A model generated the notes under the pieces. That model searched no databases. It was not told the DNA's origin and saw only the letters and a list, made by a program, of their open reading frames with translations. From an uncultured Gammaproteobacteria bacterium (GTDB lineage: Bacteria > Pseudomonadota > Gammaproteobacteria > GCA-001735895): a stretch of 64,000 nucleotides of DNA. A program made the position numbers and the translations under genes. The stretch spans positions 1 through 64,000 of the forward strand of contig CAMYON010000029.1 in the NCBI GenBank assembly GCA_947260025.1. The letters run 5' to 3'. Position 1 is the first letter of the stretch, and each line of letters starts with the position of its first letter. Positions 43,212 through 52,870 of the stretch are shown piece after piece.

Positions 43212-43818
43212 ATTCCTGATTTTTTTGCTGGGATGTCCCACCTGGGGTTACGCGAAGCACGCCGCGATCAACATCCTGATTCTAGGTGACAGTCTGAGCG
43301 CCGCCTACAATATTCCGATAGAAAAGGGCTGGACGCGCATATTCACCGACAATATAAGGTCAAGTTTTCCGCAAACAAGCGTCACCAACGCCAGTATTAG
43401 CGGTGAAACTACCTTCGGCGGACTGCAGCGCCTGCCGCAATTGCTGCAGGAACATCAACCGACCCACCTGATTATCGAGTTGGGCGGCAACGACGGATTG
43501 CGCGGGCTGGGATTCGATCAGAGCAGCGATAACCTGCGGCAAATGGTGCAGTTGGCCCAGGCACAGCAGGTTACCGTCCTGCTGATCGGGGTGCGCATGC
43601 CGCCGAATTTCGGCGCCGCGTACAACACTCGTTTTCAGCAGGTGTTCGAGAACATTGCCGCCGAGACGCAGGTCCACTACCTGCCCAAATTCCTGGATGG
43701 CGTCGCCGCCAGCGATCCCGCGTTAATGCAGCAGGACGGGATCCATCCGACTGCCCTCGCCCAGCCGCTGCTGGCGCAGAAGGTCGAGACCCGCATGCGC
43801 ACAATCCTTAACCACTAA
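43189..43818 (+). CDS. tesA: TesA-like SGNH esterase/lysophospholipase
   Basis: NILILGDSLSAAYNIPIEKGWTRIF; IIELGGNDGLRGL; DGIHPTALAQP. Confidence 0.92.
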   Translation: MQRLSSAIFLIFLLGCPTWGYAKHAAINILILGDSLSAAYNIPIEKGWTRIFTDNIRSSFPQTSVTNASISGETTFGGLQRLPQLLQEHQPTHLIIELGGNDGLRGLGFDQSSDNLRQMVQLAQAQQVTVLLIGVRMPPNFGAAYNTRFQQVFENIAAETQVHYLPKFLDGVAASDPALMQQDGIHPTALAQPLLAQKVETRMRTILNH

Positions 43819-44515
43819 GCAGGACTTCCAGCTCGTGCAAATCCACCACCTGGTGCTGGGGATCGGGTAGTTCCTCGGGCCAGGGCGTTTGCTCGCGATT
43901 AATCCAGACCGCGTGATAACCCGCGTCGATCGAACCAACCACATCGTAATGTGGATGATCACCAACGTAGACGATCTGCTGCGGTGCGGCGTCGAAACGC
44001 TGCGCGAAATGCCGGTAAATCTGCGGATCTGGCTTGGCAGCCTGCACCTCCGATGCGCTCACCGTGTGTTCGAACAGGTGCCCGAGGCCGACATGCTCGA
44101 CGCTCGCGTTGCCATTGCTGATCGCGCCGAGGCGAAAGCGCTGCTTCAGCCGCTGCAGGCAAGGCAGCACATCGTCGTAAAACTCCACCTGTTGTCGGGC
44201 TTCGAAAAACACGTCGAATCCCTGTTGCGACACCTGGTTTCCGTCGTAATCGTGCAACTCACCGATATGATGCAGAAAATCGTAGCGCATCGCGGTCATA
44301 TCCACCGTGTAACGCCGATCGCGCGTGCTGAACTCACGCCGCAGAGCGATCATCTGGGTCGGGTCATAGCTCTCGGTGATGCGCGGGTAGTACTGCTGTA
44401 GCCACTGGTAGAGGGTTTCCTCGGCACGGTGGATGGTCGGCATGCAGGGCCAAAGCGTATCATCCAGGTCGAAGGCAACTACGGTAACTTGATCGAGCAC
44501 GGCTGTCGGTTCCAA
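43808..44515 (-). CDS. HAD family hydrolase
   Basis: VVAFDLDDTLWP; LGAISNGNA; KPDPQIYRHFAQRF; VGDHPHYDVVGSIDAGYHAVWINR. Confidence 0.92.
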   Translation of the reverse strand: MEPTAVLDQVTVVAFDLDDTLWPCMPTIHRAEETLYQWLQQYYPRITESYDPTQMIALRREFSTRDRRYTVDMTAMRYDFLHHIGELHDYDGNQVSQQGFDVFFEARQQVEFYDDVLPCLQRLKQRFRLGAISNGNASVEHVGLGHLFEHTVSASEVQAAKPDPQIYRHFAQRFDAAPQQIVYVGDHPHYDVVGSIDAGYHAVWINREQTPWPEELPDPQHQVVDLHELEVLLSG

Positions 44516-44665
44516 ATTCTACAGGGTAGAATTCTAAAGCTTTTATCGAGGCCGGGAAACACAGTGCATGCTTTTATCGATAACAGCTGTCAATCGGCGC
44601 GCATAATTCTTTAACTGGTATCGATTGTTCTTTAATATTGCCGCCGAGCACTTCGCAGACAGCAT

Positions 44666-45892
44666 TTGATGAATTCATTCCAGCACAGGCATGCCGTTGA
44701 CGTTTCCGGGATCGTAATCGGGGGCGCCGCCCCGGTCGTGGTGCAGTCGATGACCAATACCGATACCGCGGATATCGCCGCAACCGTGGCGCAGGTTAAG
44801 AAACTGCATGAATCCGGCTCCGAACTGATACGCATAACGGTAAATAACGATGCCGCCGCCAGCGCCGTCCCGCATATCGTCGAGCAGTTGGCACAGCAGG
44901 ATTGCCAGGTGCCATTAATCGGCGATTTCCATTTCAACGGCCACAAGCTGCTCAGGCAGCACGAAGCCTGCGCGCGCGCGCTTGCCAAGTACCGCATCAA
45001 TCCCGGTAACGTCGGTCGCGGCAAGAAACGCGATTTGCAGTTCAGTGAAATGATTGAAATCGCCTGTCGACATGACAAGCCGGTGCGGATCGGCGTTAAC
45101 TGGGGTAGCCTGGATCAACAACTGCTGGCCAACCTGCTGACCCGCAATGCCAATCTCGCCGACCCGCTATCGCTGGAAAACATCAACCGCCAGGCGGTGA
45201 TCGAATCGGCACTGGAGAGTGCTCGCTTTGCCGAAGACATCGGCCTGCAGTCGGATCGTATTGTCCTCAGCTGTAAAATGAGCCGCGTGCCGGACCTGGT
45301 AGACGTCTACCAGACGCTAGCCCAGCGCTGTCGCTACGCCCTGCACCTCGGCCTGACGGAAGCCGGCATGGGCGACCAGGGTATTATTGCCTCCAGTTCG
45401 GCGCTGGCAATACTGCTCAACCAGGGCATTGGCGACACGATTCGCGTCTCGCTGACGCCCGAGCCTGGCGCGGCGCGCGAACGCGAAGTCAAGGTGGCCC
45501 AGCAGGTTTTACAGGCGCTCGATATACGCTCGTTTACGCCCAGCGTTACCGCCTGCCCCGGCTGTGGGCGCACCACCAGCGAATACTTCCAGGTGCTCGC
45601 GAAGCAGATTCAGCAAGAGCTGGACACTTCCATGCCCGAATGGAAACATCGCTATCCGGGAGTCGAATCGATGAAGGTTGCGGTCATGGGTTGCGTGGTC
45701 AACGGTCCCGGGGAAAGTAAACACGCCAACATCGGAATTAGCCTGCCCGGAACCGGGGAGCAACCGGTGGCACCGGTTTACGAGGATGGGGAGAAGACGG
45801 TTACCCTGAAGGGCGATGATATTGCCAGTGAGTTTATCGGACTGGTTAAAAACTACGTTAAAAACCACTACGGCCCGGACCAGCCGGGTTAG
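44666..45892 (+). CDS. ispG: 4-hydroxy-3-methylbut-2-en-1-yl diphosphate synthase IspG
   Basis: [63 protein letters not shown]. Confidence 0.97.
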   Translation: MMNSFQHRHAVDVSGIVIGGAAPVVVQSMTNTDTADIAATVAQVKKLHESGSELIRITVNNDAAASAVPHIVEQLAQQDCQVPLIGDFHFNGHKLLRQHEACARALAKYRINPGNVGRGKKRDLQFSEMIEIACRHDKPVRIGVNWGSLDQQLLANLLTRNANLADPLSLENINRQAVIESALESARFAEDIGLQSDRIVLSCKMSRVPDLVDVYQTLAQRCRYALHLGLTEAGMGDQGIIASSSALAILLNQGIGDTIRVSLTPEPGAAREREVKVAQQVLQALDIRSFTPSVTACPGCGRTTSEYFQVLAKQIQQELDTSMPEWKHRYPGVESMKVAVMGCVVNGPGESKHANIGISLPGTGEQPVAPVYEDGEKTVTLKGDDIASEFIGLVKNYVKNHYGPDQPG

Positions 45893-46182
45893 TTCTTGAT
45901 ATCCTCGATTTCGCAAGCTATTTCGAACAGAACATCGTTATTGACAACTCGCATTACCACAACCGTTGCTTCCATCGGCGGGGTCATCGAGTTGCTTGGC
46001 GTCAGGGTGATGTCCAGCTTGCTTCCGGATGCAAATTCGGAACTTGAGGTAAACAGGATTCCCTTGCTGCTAAGGTTAATCACGTTTCCCGTGTATTGTT
46101 TCGAGCTACCTGTTTCCGAAAAATTCAATTCACAATCGATAGGCATGCGCAGAAAGTCACGTTTCTCGGCGTAATCGACCAT
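45889..46182 (-). CDS. PilZ domain protein
   Basis: [15 protein letters not shown] (RxxxR-like) and downstream NLSSKG (D/NxSxxG). Confidence 0.8.
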   Translation of the reverse strand: MVDYAEKRDFLRMPIDCELNFSETGSSKQYTGNVINLSSKGILFTSSSEFASGSKLDITLTPSNSMTPPMEATVVVMRVVNNDVLFEIACEIEDIKN

Positions 46183-46194
46183 TTACCAACCTCG

Positions 46195-46497
46195 TTACAG
46201 TTTGAAGAGTTTCCCGAAATTAGCCACGTCGAGTATTTTGCGGACTTCGGGCGAGGCCTGTGCAATTTCGATATTCGACGCCTCACCGCCCGCATGTTCT
46301 CGCAACAGCAATAACATGCCCAGCGCCGAACTATCCAGGTAATCGGTATCCGATAAATCAACCACGTAATCGACACCATTCCCTGCGGTATCCGCATATG
46401 AGGCACGAAACTCGTCGTAGAGCTGAAAATCGAACTTGCCGGCTACCGAGATGGTTACCTTGCTGCCATCATCTGAAACCGTCATATTTATACCCAT
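46195..46497 (-). CDS. STAS domain protein (anti-sigma-factor antagonist-like)
   Basis: VSDDGSKVTISVAGKFDFQLYDEFRASY...YVVDLSDTDYLDSSALGMLLLLREHAGG. Confidence 0.88.
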   Translation of the reverse strand: MGINMTVSDDGSKVTISVAGKFDFQLYDEFRASYADTAGNGVDYVVDLSDTDYLDSSALGMLLLLREHAGGEASNIEIAQASPEVRKILDVANFGKLFKL

Positions 46498-46585
46498 CAC
46501 TGTTACCTCTCTAACTAATTCAGGCCGGTGCCGATTTAAACACCTCATTATCGCAGTGGTCCAGCGAGTTATGCCGGGTTGCGAT

Positions 46586-46804
46586 TTACTTGGCCAGCGA
46601 GCGCAGCGGTTTAGCTTGCTCGTTACTGTACACTACTACCTGCGATACTACATCCTCAAACTGCGAGGCGTCGGTTTCGAGCCTTGCGGCTGAGCTGCTG
46701 TCAGCAAAAAGCACGGCATTCAACGCCAGAAGGTCGTATCGCAATGCGATATCGCCAAATTCTTGCTGCGGATTGGTAGCCCTTTCGATAGCGCCTTTTA
46801 TCAA
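46586..46804 (-). CDS. 72-aa protein resembling an isolated chemoreceptor (MCP) signalling tip
   Basis: FGDIALRYDLLALNAVLFADSSSAARLETDASQFEDVVSQV aligns without gaps to [36 protein letters not shown] of Tsr. Confidence 0.5.
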   Translation of the reverse strand: MIKGAIERATNPQQEFGDIALRYDLLALNAVLFADSSSAARLETDASQFEDVVSQVVVYSNEQAKPLRSLAK

Positions 46805-46878
46805 CTTCTTTATAGACTATTTTCAGGCCTTTTTCATCGAAGCCGTAACTGCGCTCCGCTAGCGGGTAAAGCCCGTGG

Positions 46879-47808
46879 CTAGCAAATAATAATCTGGTTC
46901 TTGCCGTTTAGCTTGGCCTGATACATGGCCTTGTCGGCGCGCTTGAATGTGCTCAGAAAGTTATCGCCATGGCGCACCAGGGTAATACCGATACTGACCC
47001 GAACCCGGCCATTTACGCCGAAGGCGGACAGGTCGAGGTTTTCGATACTACTGCGAATGCGCTCGCTGACATCGATAGCGCCATGTATATCGGTTTGGGA
47101 CAGACCACCGACGAACTCGTCGCCGCCGTAGCGAAAAACCAGGTCGGTGTTACGCACTACCTGGCGGATGGCCTCGGCCACTCCCCGCAATACCTGGTCA
47201 CCCACATCGTGCCCAAACTCGTCATTGATTTCCTTGAAACCATCGAGATCCATCATCAGCAACGCCATCGAATGACCGTAGCGTTTCGCCAGGTCGATTT
47301 CGCGCGGCAGGTTCTTTTCCATCGAGGTGCGATTATTGAGGCCGGTTAACGGATCACGATAGGCCGATTTAAGCGCAATCTGGTACATCAGCGAATTCTT
47401 CAGGGGATAAATCAGTGAACACAGTAAATCCTCGAGTTCGCAAAGTTCCCGGCTGTTGAAGCTGGCCAGCTTGTAAAGGGTCAATTCGCCCAGCAACCGG
47501 TTTTGAATGTTGAGTCGGTAGCTGGCATTGAATCCCTCGATCACACCATTTTCTATCGTGGTATCAATTTCGTCACATTTGAAACGATATCCGCAAAAGT
47601 TCATGTCTTCGGATATCTCTGCCATGAAGGTTTCGATAATCTGCTCGATCTCGAGATTGCGCGACAGCATGTCTGACAGCTGCAAAACACGGATGTGCCT
47701 TTTATCTCCGCCTGCCGGCTCACCTGGGCGCGGATCCAGCGCAATCACTTGCGCCGGCACCTGCGGTATGGATTTATGACTGTCAACCAGTTGTGTTGTT
47801 TGCGACAT
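46879..47808 (-). CDS. GGDEF diguanylate cyclase
   Basis: DPLTGLNNRTSMEKNL; LMMDLDGFKEINDEFGHDVGDQVL; FRYGGDEFVGGL. Confidence 0.93.
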   Translation of the reverse strand: MSQTTQLVDSHKSIPQVPAQVIALDPRPGEPAGGDKRHIRVLQLSDMLSRNLEIEQIIETFMAEISEDMNFCGYRFKCDEIDTTIENGVIEGFNASYRLNIQNRLLGELTLYKLASFNSRELCELEDLLCSLIYPLKNSLMYQIALKSAYRDPLTGLNNRTSMEKNLPREIDLAKRYGHSMALLMMDLDGFKEINDEFGHDVGDQVLRGVAEAIRQVVRNTDLVFRYGGDEFVGGLSQTDIHGAIDVSERIRSSIENLDLSAFGVNGRVRVSIGITLVRHGDNFLSTFKRADKAMYQAKLNGKNQIIIC

Positions 47809-48129
47809 TTCTCAATCACCTGTTTCTAGACTGCATCTATGTCTGAAATACATGCCAAATACGTGCCAAGTTGTAAAATTCATAATTATCAATAACTTAT
47901 AATATAAATTTTGTACTAAATACGAGGATCGGCAGTTTTTTGTCGTTTTATCGCGCTTACGGCAAGCATTTCGGCCGTCGATCGACCTCAAGAAGACGCC
48001 GCCGCGGCCGATAACCCCTGCAGGTGACGGAATTTTAACGCTCGCACCTGCCAGTCTGACCCGGAATTACCAATCCGGCGCAGAAATCCGCCGCAACAAC
48101 GGCAGCTCCTTACCCGGGGCGGACAATTA

Positions 48130-50121
48130 TTGCCAATTATGGAAATCAGAAACTCCAGCGATTTGCCAGGTGCACAGCCCGGGACTACCCGGGTTAGCGA
48201 TCTGCTGACACAACTCAGGGCGGCAGGTTCGATCGAGGCCGAAGTCGTCAAGTTGTTGCAGGATAGCAAGCTGTTGTTGAACACCCGGCTAGGGCAAATC
48301 CTGACCAGCAACAAGCTGCAATATCGGCCCGGCGATCGCGTCATCCTGCGACTCGACGACAGCGGGCAACAGCCGGTGCTCAAGGTCAGCGCGCCTGCCG
48401 TCAAAACGGTCAGCCTCGACGGCCGCCAGCATCCCGAGCTCGCCCGGCAGTTGCCGCCCGACCAACCGGTGCTCGCCAGGGTCGTTAAAGTCGTCGCCCA
48501 GCGTGCCGAGGTGCAACTCGCGGACCAGCTGCTGAGGCTGCCTGGACAGATTACCGCGGTTCGAAACCAGATACTGAGCCTGCGACGTAACGACGCGAAC
48601 CGCAGCATCGAAGTTACTCCGATCGATCGTAAGGCAATATACAAGGCCATCCTGCAGCAGCTCGTTCCCCGCCAACAAGACAACAGGGCCTCGAGCCTGG
48701 TAAGGCTGCTGGGCCTGGTTAATCGCGGTGCGGCCATGCCCGAACGCCTGCCAACGCCGCTGGTGGAATTCAACCGGCAGCCTCGGCCCGCGACCGCGGC
48801 ATCGCAAGTCGGCAATTCCCGGGGCTCGACACCGGCGGCCGATACCCTGCGCGGCAACGCAGGCGAGAACCGTGTCAGTGACCGGCCGCAAAGCGTTACA
48901 GGCACCAAACCTGGAACGAGCGTTGGGCGTGCAGGCCCGGCACCGCTATCTTCTGTCATTAACCCGGGCAAGCCGTCGACATCCTTACCTCCTGCCGTGG
49001 TTTCAGGCGGTAACATCGATCAGTCCAGAGCAGCCCAGCCGGTTCCGCGCAGCGACTACAAACCGAATACTTCCGCGCTGACGAGCAGTCCTGTCAAACC
49101 CGGCCCGGCGCCAGCCGCGCGCCCAGCCGCAATAACGGGTGCACCTGGCGTCGTCCCGGCAACGACTGGCCAGGCAAAGGTTAATCCGACAACGGGAGGG
49201 GCACCCGGGCAACCGGCAACGAACACCCGGGCACCAGCCACACCGGCGGGCGCCAGCGCCACGATGCGCACAGTGCGCGATACGAGCGCGGTAGACGCCG
49301 TGGCCGTCACTACCGGCAAGCCTGCGGTCACGCCCGCGGCGGATCAGACCATTGCCGCGTCCCGGGGCACGCCAGCGGTGCTGCAACCGCTGCTGCAGCT
49401 GGTCGCGCGTCTGCCCGAGATCGACTCCGCGCAGGTAAAACGCTGGTTCGAGCTTAGTCGCCTGATAAAACAGTCGAAATCAGAAAATGCAGCATCGGCC
49501 GCGCCCGATGTGTTTCGAATCCTGAAGCAGTTTGCCGAGCGCGAAAGCCTGAATCGCGAGCTCTCGCAGGTTTTACAGCAAACCATAAGAAACAAGGCTG
49601 ACGGCGATACATCCGCGACCCGTGCTCCGGTGCAGGATGCACAACTGTGGCAAATGCGCGAAGTTATGAAACTGGCAGACCAGAGCCTGTCGCATAATCT
49701 GCTGCAGCGCGCGACGCTCGGCCTGCAGCAGGAAACGCAGCAGCCTTTCTCGGTCAGTCTCGCCCTGCCATTCCTCGACAACCAGGCGGTCAAGCCAATC
49801 CATATCGACCTCGCCGAACGCAAGCAGACACAATCCGAAGATGATAAAAGCTGGGATATCCGTCTCAGTTTCGAGCTGGCCGGCCTCGGTCCGATCGCTT
49901 GCCATCTGGTACTCGAAGGCCGCGCGATTGGCGCCAGCTTTTATTCCGAGCACGAGCTGACCCGCGACCGCATCGAAGCGGAGTTGCCGTCGTTAAGAAA
50001 GCAGTTATCCAGCGCTGGATTTACGCCCGGAGAATTTCACAGCTTCCCGGGAGCGCCGGCGTCGTTACAGCCCTCGAGCACACCCGAATTTTCCGAATCG
50101 CTGGTCGATATCGAGGCCTGA
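48130..50121 (+). CDS. FliK-like flagellar hook-length control protein
   Basis: 663 aa, long Pro/Ala/Thr-rich middle, C-terminal domain WDIRLSFELAGLGPIACHLVLEGRAIGASFYSEHELTRDRIEAELPSLRKQLSSAGF. Confidence 0.72.
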   Translation: MPIMEIRNSSDLPGAQPGTTRVSDLLTQLRAAGSIEAEVVKLLQDSKLLLNTRLGQILTSNKLQYRPGDRVILRLDDSGQQPVLKVSAPAVKTVSLDGRQHPELARQLPPDQPVLARVVKVVAQRAEVQLADQLLRLPGQITAVRNQILSLRRNDANRSIEVTPIDRKAIYKAILQQLVPRQQDNRASSLVRLLGLVNRGAAMPERLPTPLVEFNRQPRPATAASQVGNSRGSTPAADTLRGNAGENRVSDRPQSVTGTKPGTSVGRAGPAPLSSVINPGKPSTSLPPAVVSGGNIDQSRAAQPVPRSDYKPNTSALTSSPVKPGPAPAARPAAITGAPGVVPATTGQAKVNPTTGGAPGQPATNTRAPATPAGASATMRTVRDTSAVDAVAVTTGKPAVTPAADQTIAASRGTPAVLQPLLQLVARLPEIDSAQVKRWFELSRLIKQSKSENAASAAPDVFRILKQFAERESLNRELSQVLQQTIRNKADGDTSATRAPVQDAQLWQMREVMKLADQSLSHNLLQRATLGLQQETQQPFSVSLALPFLDNQAVKPIHIDLAERKQTQSEDDKSWDIRLSFELAGLGPIACHLVLEGRAIGASFYSEHELTRDRIEAELPSLRKQLSSAGFTPGEFHSFPGAPASLQPSSTPEFSESLVDIEA

Positions 50122-50123
50122 CT

Positions 50124-50453
50124 ATGAACCGGATTCCCAAACTGGCTATTGCGCTGGAGTACGACGGCAAGCAGGCACCGCAGGTGACCGCGAGGGGCCA
50201 CGATGAAATCGCCAATCAGATACTCAAGCTGGCACAGGATAATGACGTGCCGATACAAATGGACAAGGATCTTGCGCTGGTGCTAGACCAGGTCGACCTG
50301 GGCGAGCATATTCCCGAAGCACTTTATGTCGTCATTGCCGAAATCCTGACCTTCGCCTACCGCCTTTCGGGCAAGCACAAGGATTTCATGGACGATATTG
50401 AAAAACACTCCCAACCCCGTCTCGAGCGACAAACGTCAGACGATAGTGTCTAG
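50124..50453 (+). CDS. FlhB C-terminal-domain homologue (type III export switch-like)
   Basis: KLAIALEYDGKQAPQVTARGHDEIANQILKLAQDNDVPIQMDKDLALVLDQVDLGEHIPEALYVVIAEILTFAYRL. Confidence 0.85.
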   Translation: MNRIPKLAIALEYDGKQAPQVTARGHDEIANQILKLAQDNDVPIQMDKDLALVLDQVDLGEHIPEALYVVIAEILTFAYRLSGKHKDFMDDIEKHSQPRLERQTSDDSV

Positions 50454-50574
50454 GCCGTTACCCGGGTTCGAGCCGGGAATAGCTATACAGAGATTCGAAT
50501 TCAGATACAATCAACGCCCAAAGGCAGTGATCTCGATCGAGCCTCAAACGGAAGTCGCTACCGAGGGCTGACTA

Positions 50575-51273
50575 TTGAATCAACAACATACGCTCGTATT
50601 GATGCCCGGGCTCGATGGCACGGGTAAACTATTCGCACCGCTGATCCCGCTGCTGCAAACACATTTCAGGCTGGTCATCGTGACCTATCCCGATCTCGAT
50701 TCGTTCTCGGAGTACGTCGATTGCGCACGCAATCAACTGCCGGAGACAGGCGATTTTTCGCTGGTTGCCGAATCTTTTTCCGGGCCGGTAGCGATGGCAA
50801 TAATGGCGCAACGGCCGGAGCGGATAGGCCCATCGGTATTGTCATCGACTTTCGCGCGCTCGCCGTTGGCAGCGCTAACGCGCATGTCGAGCTATGTGCC
50901 GGAGCAAATGTTTTCGATCGGTGCGCTGAGCGACTTCTGCCTCGATGTTTACGAGGTCAACGACGAAGATTTCTCCGAAACCCAGCCGTTACCGCTGAAC
51001 GTGATGGAGCAGCTGGACGGTGTCTTGTTGAAACGCCGGATTTCGGTTTTGAGCCGGATCGACGTATCTGCGCTGTTGCCAGACATCGAGATACCAATCC
51101 TCCACCTGCACGGAACGCAGGATCGCATCGTTTCCGAAACCGACGCTTTAATGTTGCAATCCAACCTGCCTGACGTTAACCGGATCGATATCGATGCGCC
51201 GCACCTGTTGCTGCAAACCCATCCGCAGCAGTGCGCCGAACTGATCTTCAACCACGTTCGGACGGCGGTTTAA
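50575..51273 (+). CDS. Alpha/beta hydrolase, probable TTG start
   Basis: HTLVLMPGLDGTGKLFAPLIPLL; FSLVAESFSGPVAMAIM; LHGTQDRIV; DAPHLLLQTHP. Confidence 0.87.
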   Translation: MNQQHTLVLMPGLDGTGKLFAPLIPLLQTHFRLVIVTYPDLDSFSEYVDCARNQLPETGDFSLVAESFSGPVAMAIMAQRPERIGPSVLSSTFARSPLAALTRMSSYVPEQMFSIGALSDFCLDVYEVNDEDFSETQPLPLNVMEQLDGVLLKRRISVLSRIDVSALLPDIEIPILHLHGTQDRIVSETDALMLQSNLPDVNRIDIDAPHLLLQTHPQQCAELIFNHVRTAV

Positions 51274-51298
51274 CCGGTACGGCCTGTTGGAGAAACAC

Positions 51299-51460
51299 GT
51301 GAAGAAAATTCTGTTGCTTTGGGTTTTGTTGATCCAGTTGGTCGCCTGCTCGGCCGAGGTAGGCAGCACCGAGTGGTGCCAAGATATGAAACAGAAACCG
51401 AAGGGTGAATGGACGGCGAACGAAGCCGGGGATTTCGCCAAACACTGCCTGTTCAACTAG
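51299..51460 (+). CDS. Small lipoprotein, DUF3012-like (53 aa, GTG start)
   Basis: VKKILLLWVLLIQLVACSAEVGSTEWCQDMKQKPKGEWTANEAGDFAKHCLFN read directly; lipobox LVAC; absent from the supplied ORF track. Confidence 0.75.
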   Translation: MKKILLLWVLLIQLVACSAEVGSTEWCQDMKQKPKGEWTANEAGDFAKHCLFN

Positions 51461-52410
51461 GCCCTCGCAGATCGATACGCCTCCGAACGCAGGCCGGGCG
51501 AACTGATAACCGCCAGGTCATTGCCAAACAGGTGGAAGCTGTTGCGCATGATAACCCGCCTGGCGGACCGCGTTTTTAGCTCGATCAGGTCGAGATAAGG
51601 CGCCATGTAATGATTTTTCAGATTCTCCTCGGTTAGCGGTTGCAGGATAAACTGTGCCGCGCGCAGCATGCTGTCGGCCGCTTCCAGGACCGCGTACCGG
51701 TCGTCTTTCAGCAGAATCACTTCCTTGCCCGCATGCCAGTAAATATCCAGGTTGCCGAGGTCCAGCGGATCGAAAGGCGGCAGCAGCGGAACCAGGTCGG
51801 TCGGGGTAACCACTCTAACGATATTGAGGTGCGCAATGCTGTTCGCTCCGGCCAGGTTGGTGACCTTGGGCTGCCCAAAGGTTATCACCTGTTCGATATC
51901 CAGGCGGTCGGCATCCAGGTACATCGCCAGTATCAGGGCGACCGCGCCGCCCAGGCTGTGACCGGTGAACTGTACCTTGTAATCCTGCTTAAGCAGGGGT
52001 TTGACTTGCGCGTAAACCTGTTTAGCCGCGTAAGAAAAGCCCTGGTGCAAACGCGCGCCCGTTTTCTCGTCGGGCAACAGTTTCAGCGCAATATCGACCA
52101 TCGCGTTTTCGACGTTCGAGGTACCGCGCACCGAGATCAAGTGGGTTCGGATCGAATCGTTGGTCGCGAGGAAAAACGTAATCCGGCTATCCGGGATGGT
52201 TTGATAAAGATCGAGTCGATACTCATAGGATTCGGCCAGCTCGCGTATGTCCTCTTCAGACCGATATACCGCGCTGGCAAACAGGGCCTGCTTTTTAATT
52301 TCGGCAAAATTTATCGCCTCCGCCGCGGCTGCCGGCAGCAGGATGCCGCAAGATAACAGCAGCAACAATACAGGGAAGCAAACAGGTTGCGCTAACCAGG
52401 TTTTTAACAT
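51457..52410 (-). CDS. Class 3 lipase family protein
   Basis: VQFTGHSLGGAVALILAMYLD (GxSxG); VRVVTPTDLVPLLPP; start MLKTW likely. Confidence 0.85.
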   Translation of the reverse strand: MLKTWLAQPVCFPVLLLLLSCGILLPAAAAEAINFAEIKKQALFASAVYRSEEDIRELAESYEYRLDLYQTIPDSRITFFLATNDSIRTHLISVRGTSNVENAMVDIALKLLPDEKTGARLHQGFSYAAKQVYAQVKPLLKQDYKVQFTGHSLGGAVALILAMYLDADRLDIEQVITFGQPKVTNLAGANSIAHLNIVRVVTPTDLVPLLPPFDPLDLGNLDIYWHAGKEVILLKDDRYAVLEAADSMLRAAQFILQPLTEENLKNHYMAPYLDLIELKTRSARRVIMRNSFHLFGNDLAVISSPGLRSEAYRSARA

Positions 52411-52531
52411 GGACAGGAAATTCTCGAAATAAAACGGATTGTACGCGCCGTGCGCAGAGCTTAAAACTTTAATCTGAACCTGCAAGCCCAGTAATTCACA
52501 AAGTGCAGGCGGTTCGATTCGCCGGGCTGAA

Positions 52532-52687
52532 CTAGGCGTAGGTGTCGATGATTCGCCTGGAATCCTTTTTACGGCGGTCCTTCTTTTGATGCTGTGCTTT
52601 TTGTTGTTTCTCGCGGTCAGGTTTTTTCAGCGCGTCGCGCACTCGCGGGGACTGGTTAACCGATTTGATGAGTGGATCGTCAGCCAT
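52532..52687 (-). CDS. Small highly basic protein (51 aa)
   Basis: MADDPLIKSVNQSPRVRDALKKPDREKQQKAQHQKKDRRKKDSRRIIDTYA. Confidence 0.55.
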   Translation of the reverse strand: MADDPLIKSVNQSPRVRDALKKPDREKQQKAQHQKKDRRKKDSRRIIDTYA

Positions 52688-52870
52688 GTTTATACTCCCG
52701 CGAATCTCCCGGGATCGGCTTCGGTCAACCGTCCGTCCTGCGGGTCTTTCGTCAGTTGTGGTGTCATGGTGGCTCCGAGTAATCTCGTATGTTCGTTGTA
52801 TCGACCGCTTGCTGAAATAATTAACTCCATGTTGCGCCAATATCGAGTGGGCCTGGCGCTTCCCCGGGCG

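Noticed and set aside
46838-46890. Possible c-di-GMP (GEMM) riboswitch near the GGDEF gene (CTAGCGGGTAAAGCCCGTGGCTAG)
   Set aside because: Only a simple hairpin at the 3' end of the gene, without the GEMM core motifs; more likely a weak transcription-end hairpin
48900-49400. Low-complexity Pro/Ala/Thr-rich region as a possible DNA repeat
   Set aside because: No exact nucleotide repeat unit; typical disordered middle of FliK-type proteins
50461-50478. tRNA T-arm-like CCCGGGTTCGAGCCGGG after the FlhB-C-like gene
   Set aside because: No acceptor, D or anticodon arms upstream (the position overlaps coding sequence); just a short hairpin
52703-52780. 25-codon ORF (MTPQLTKDPQDGRLTEADPGRFAGV) upstream of the 51-aa basic protein
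   Set aside because: Too short to support without conservation or ribosome data
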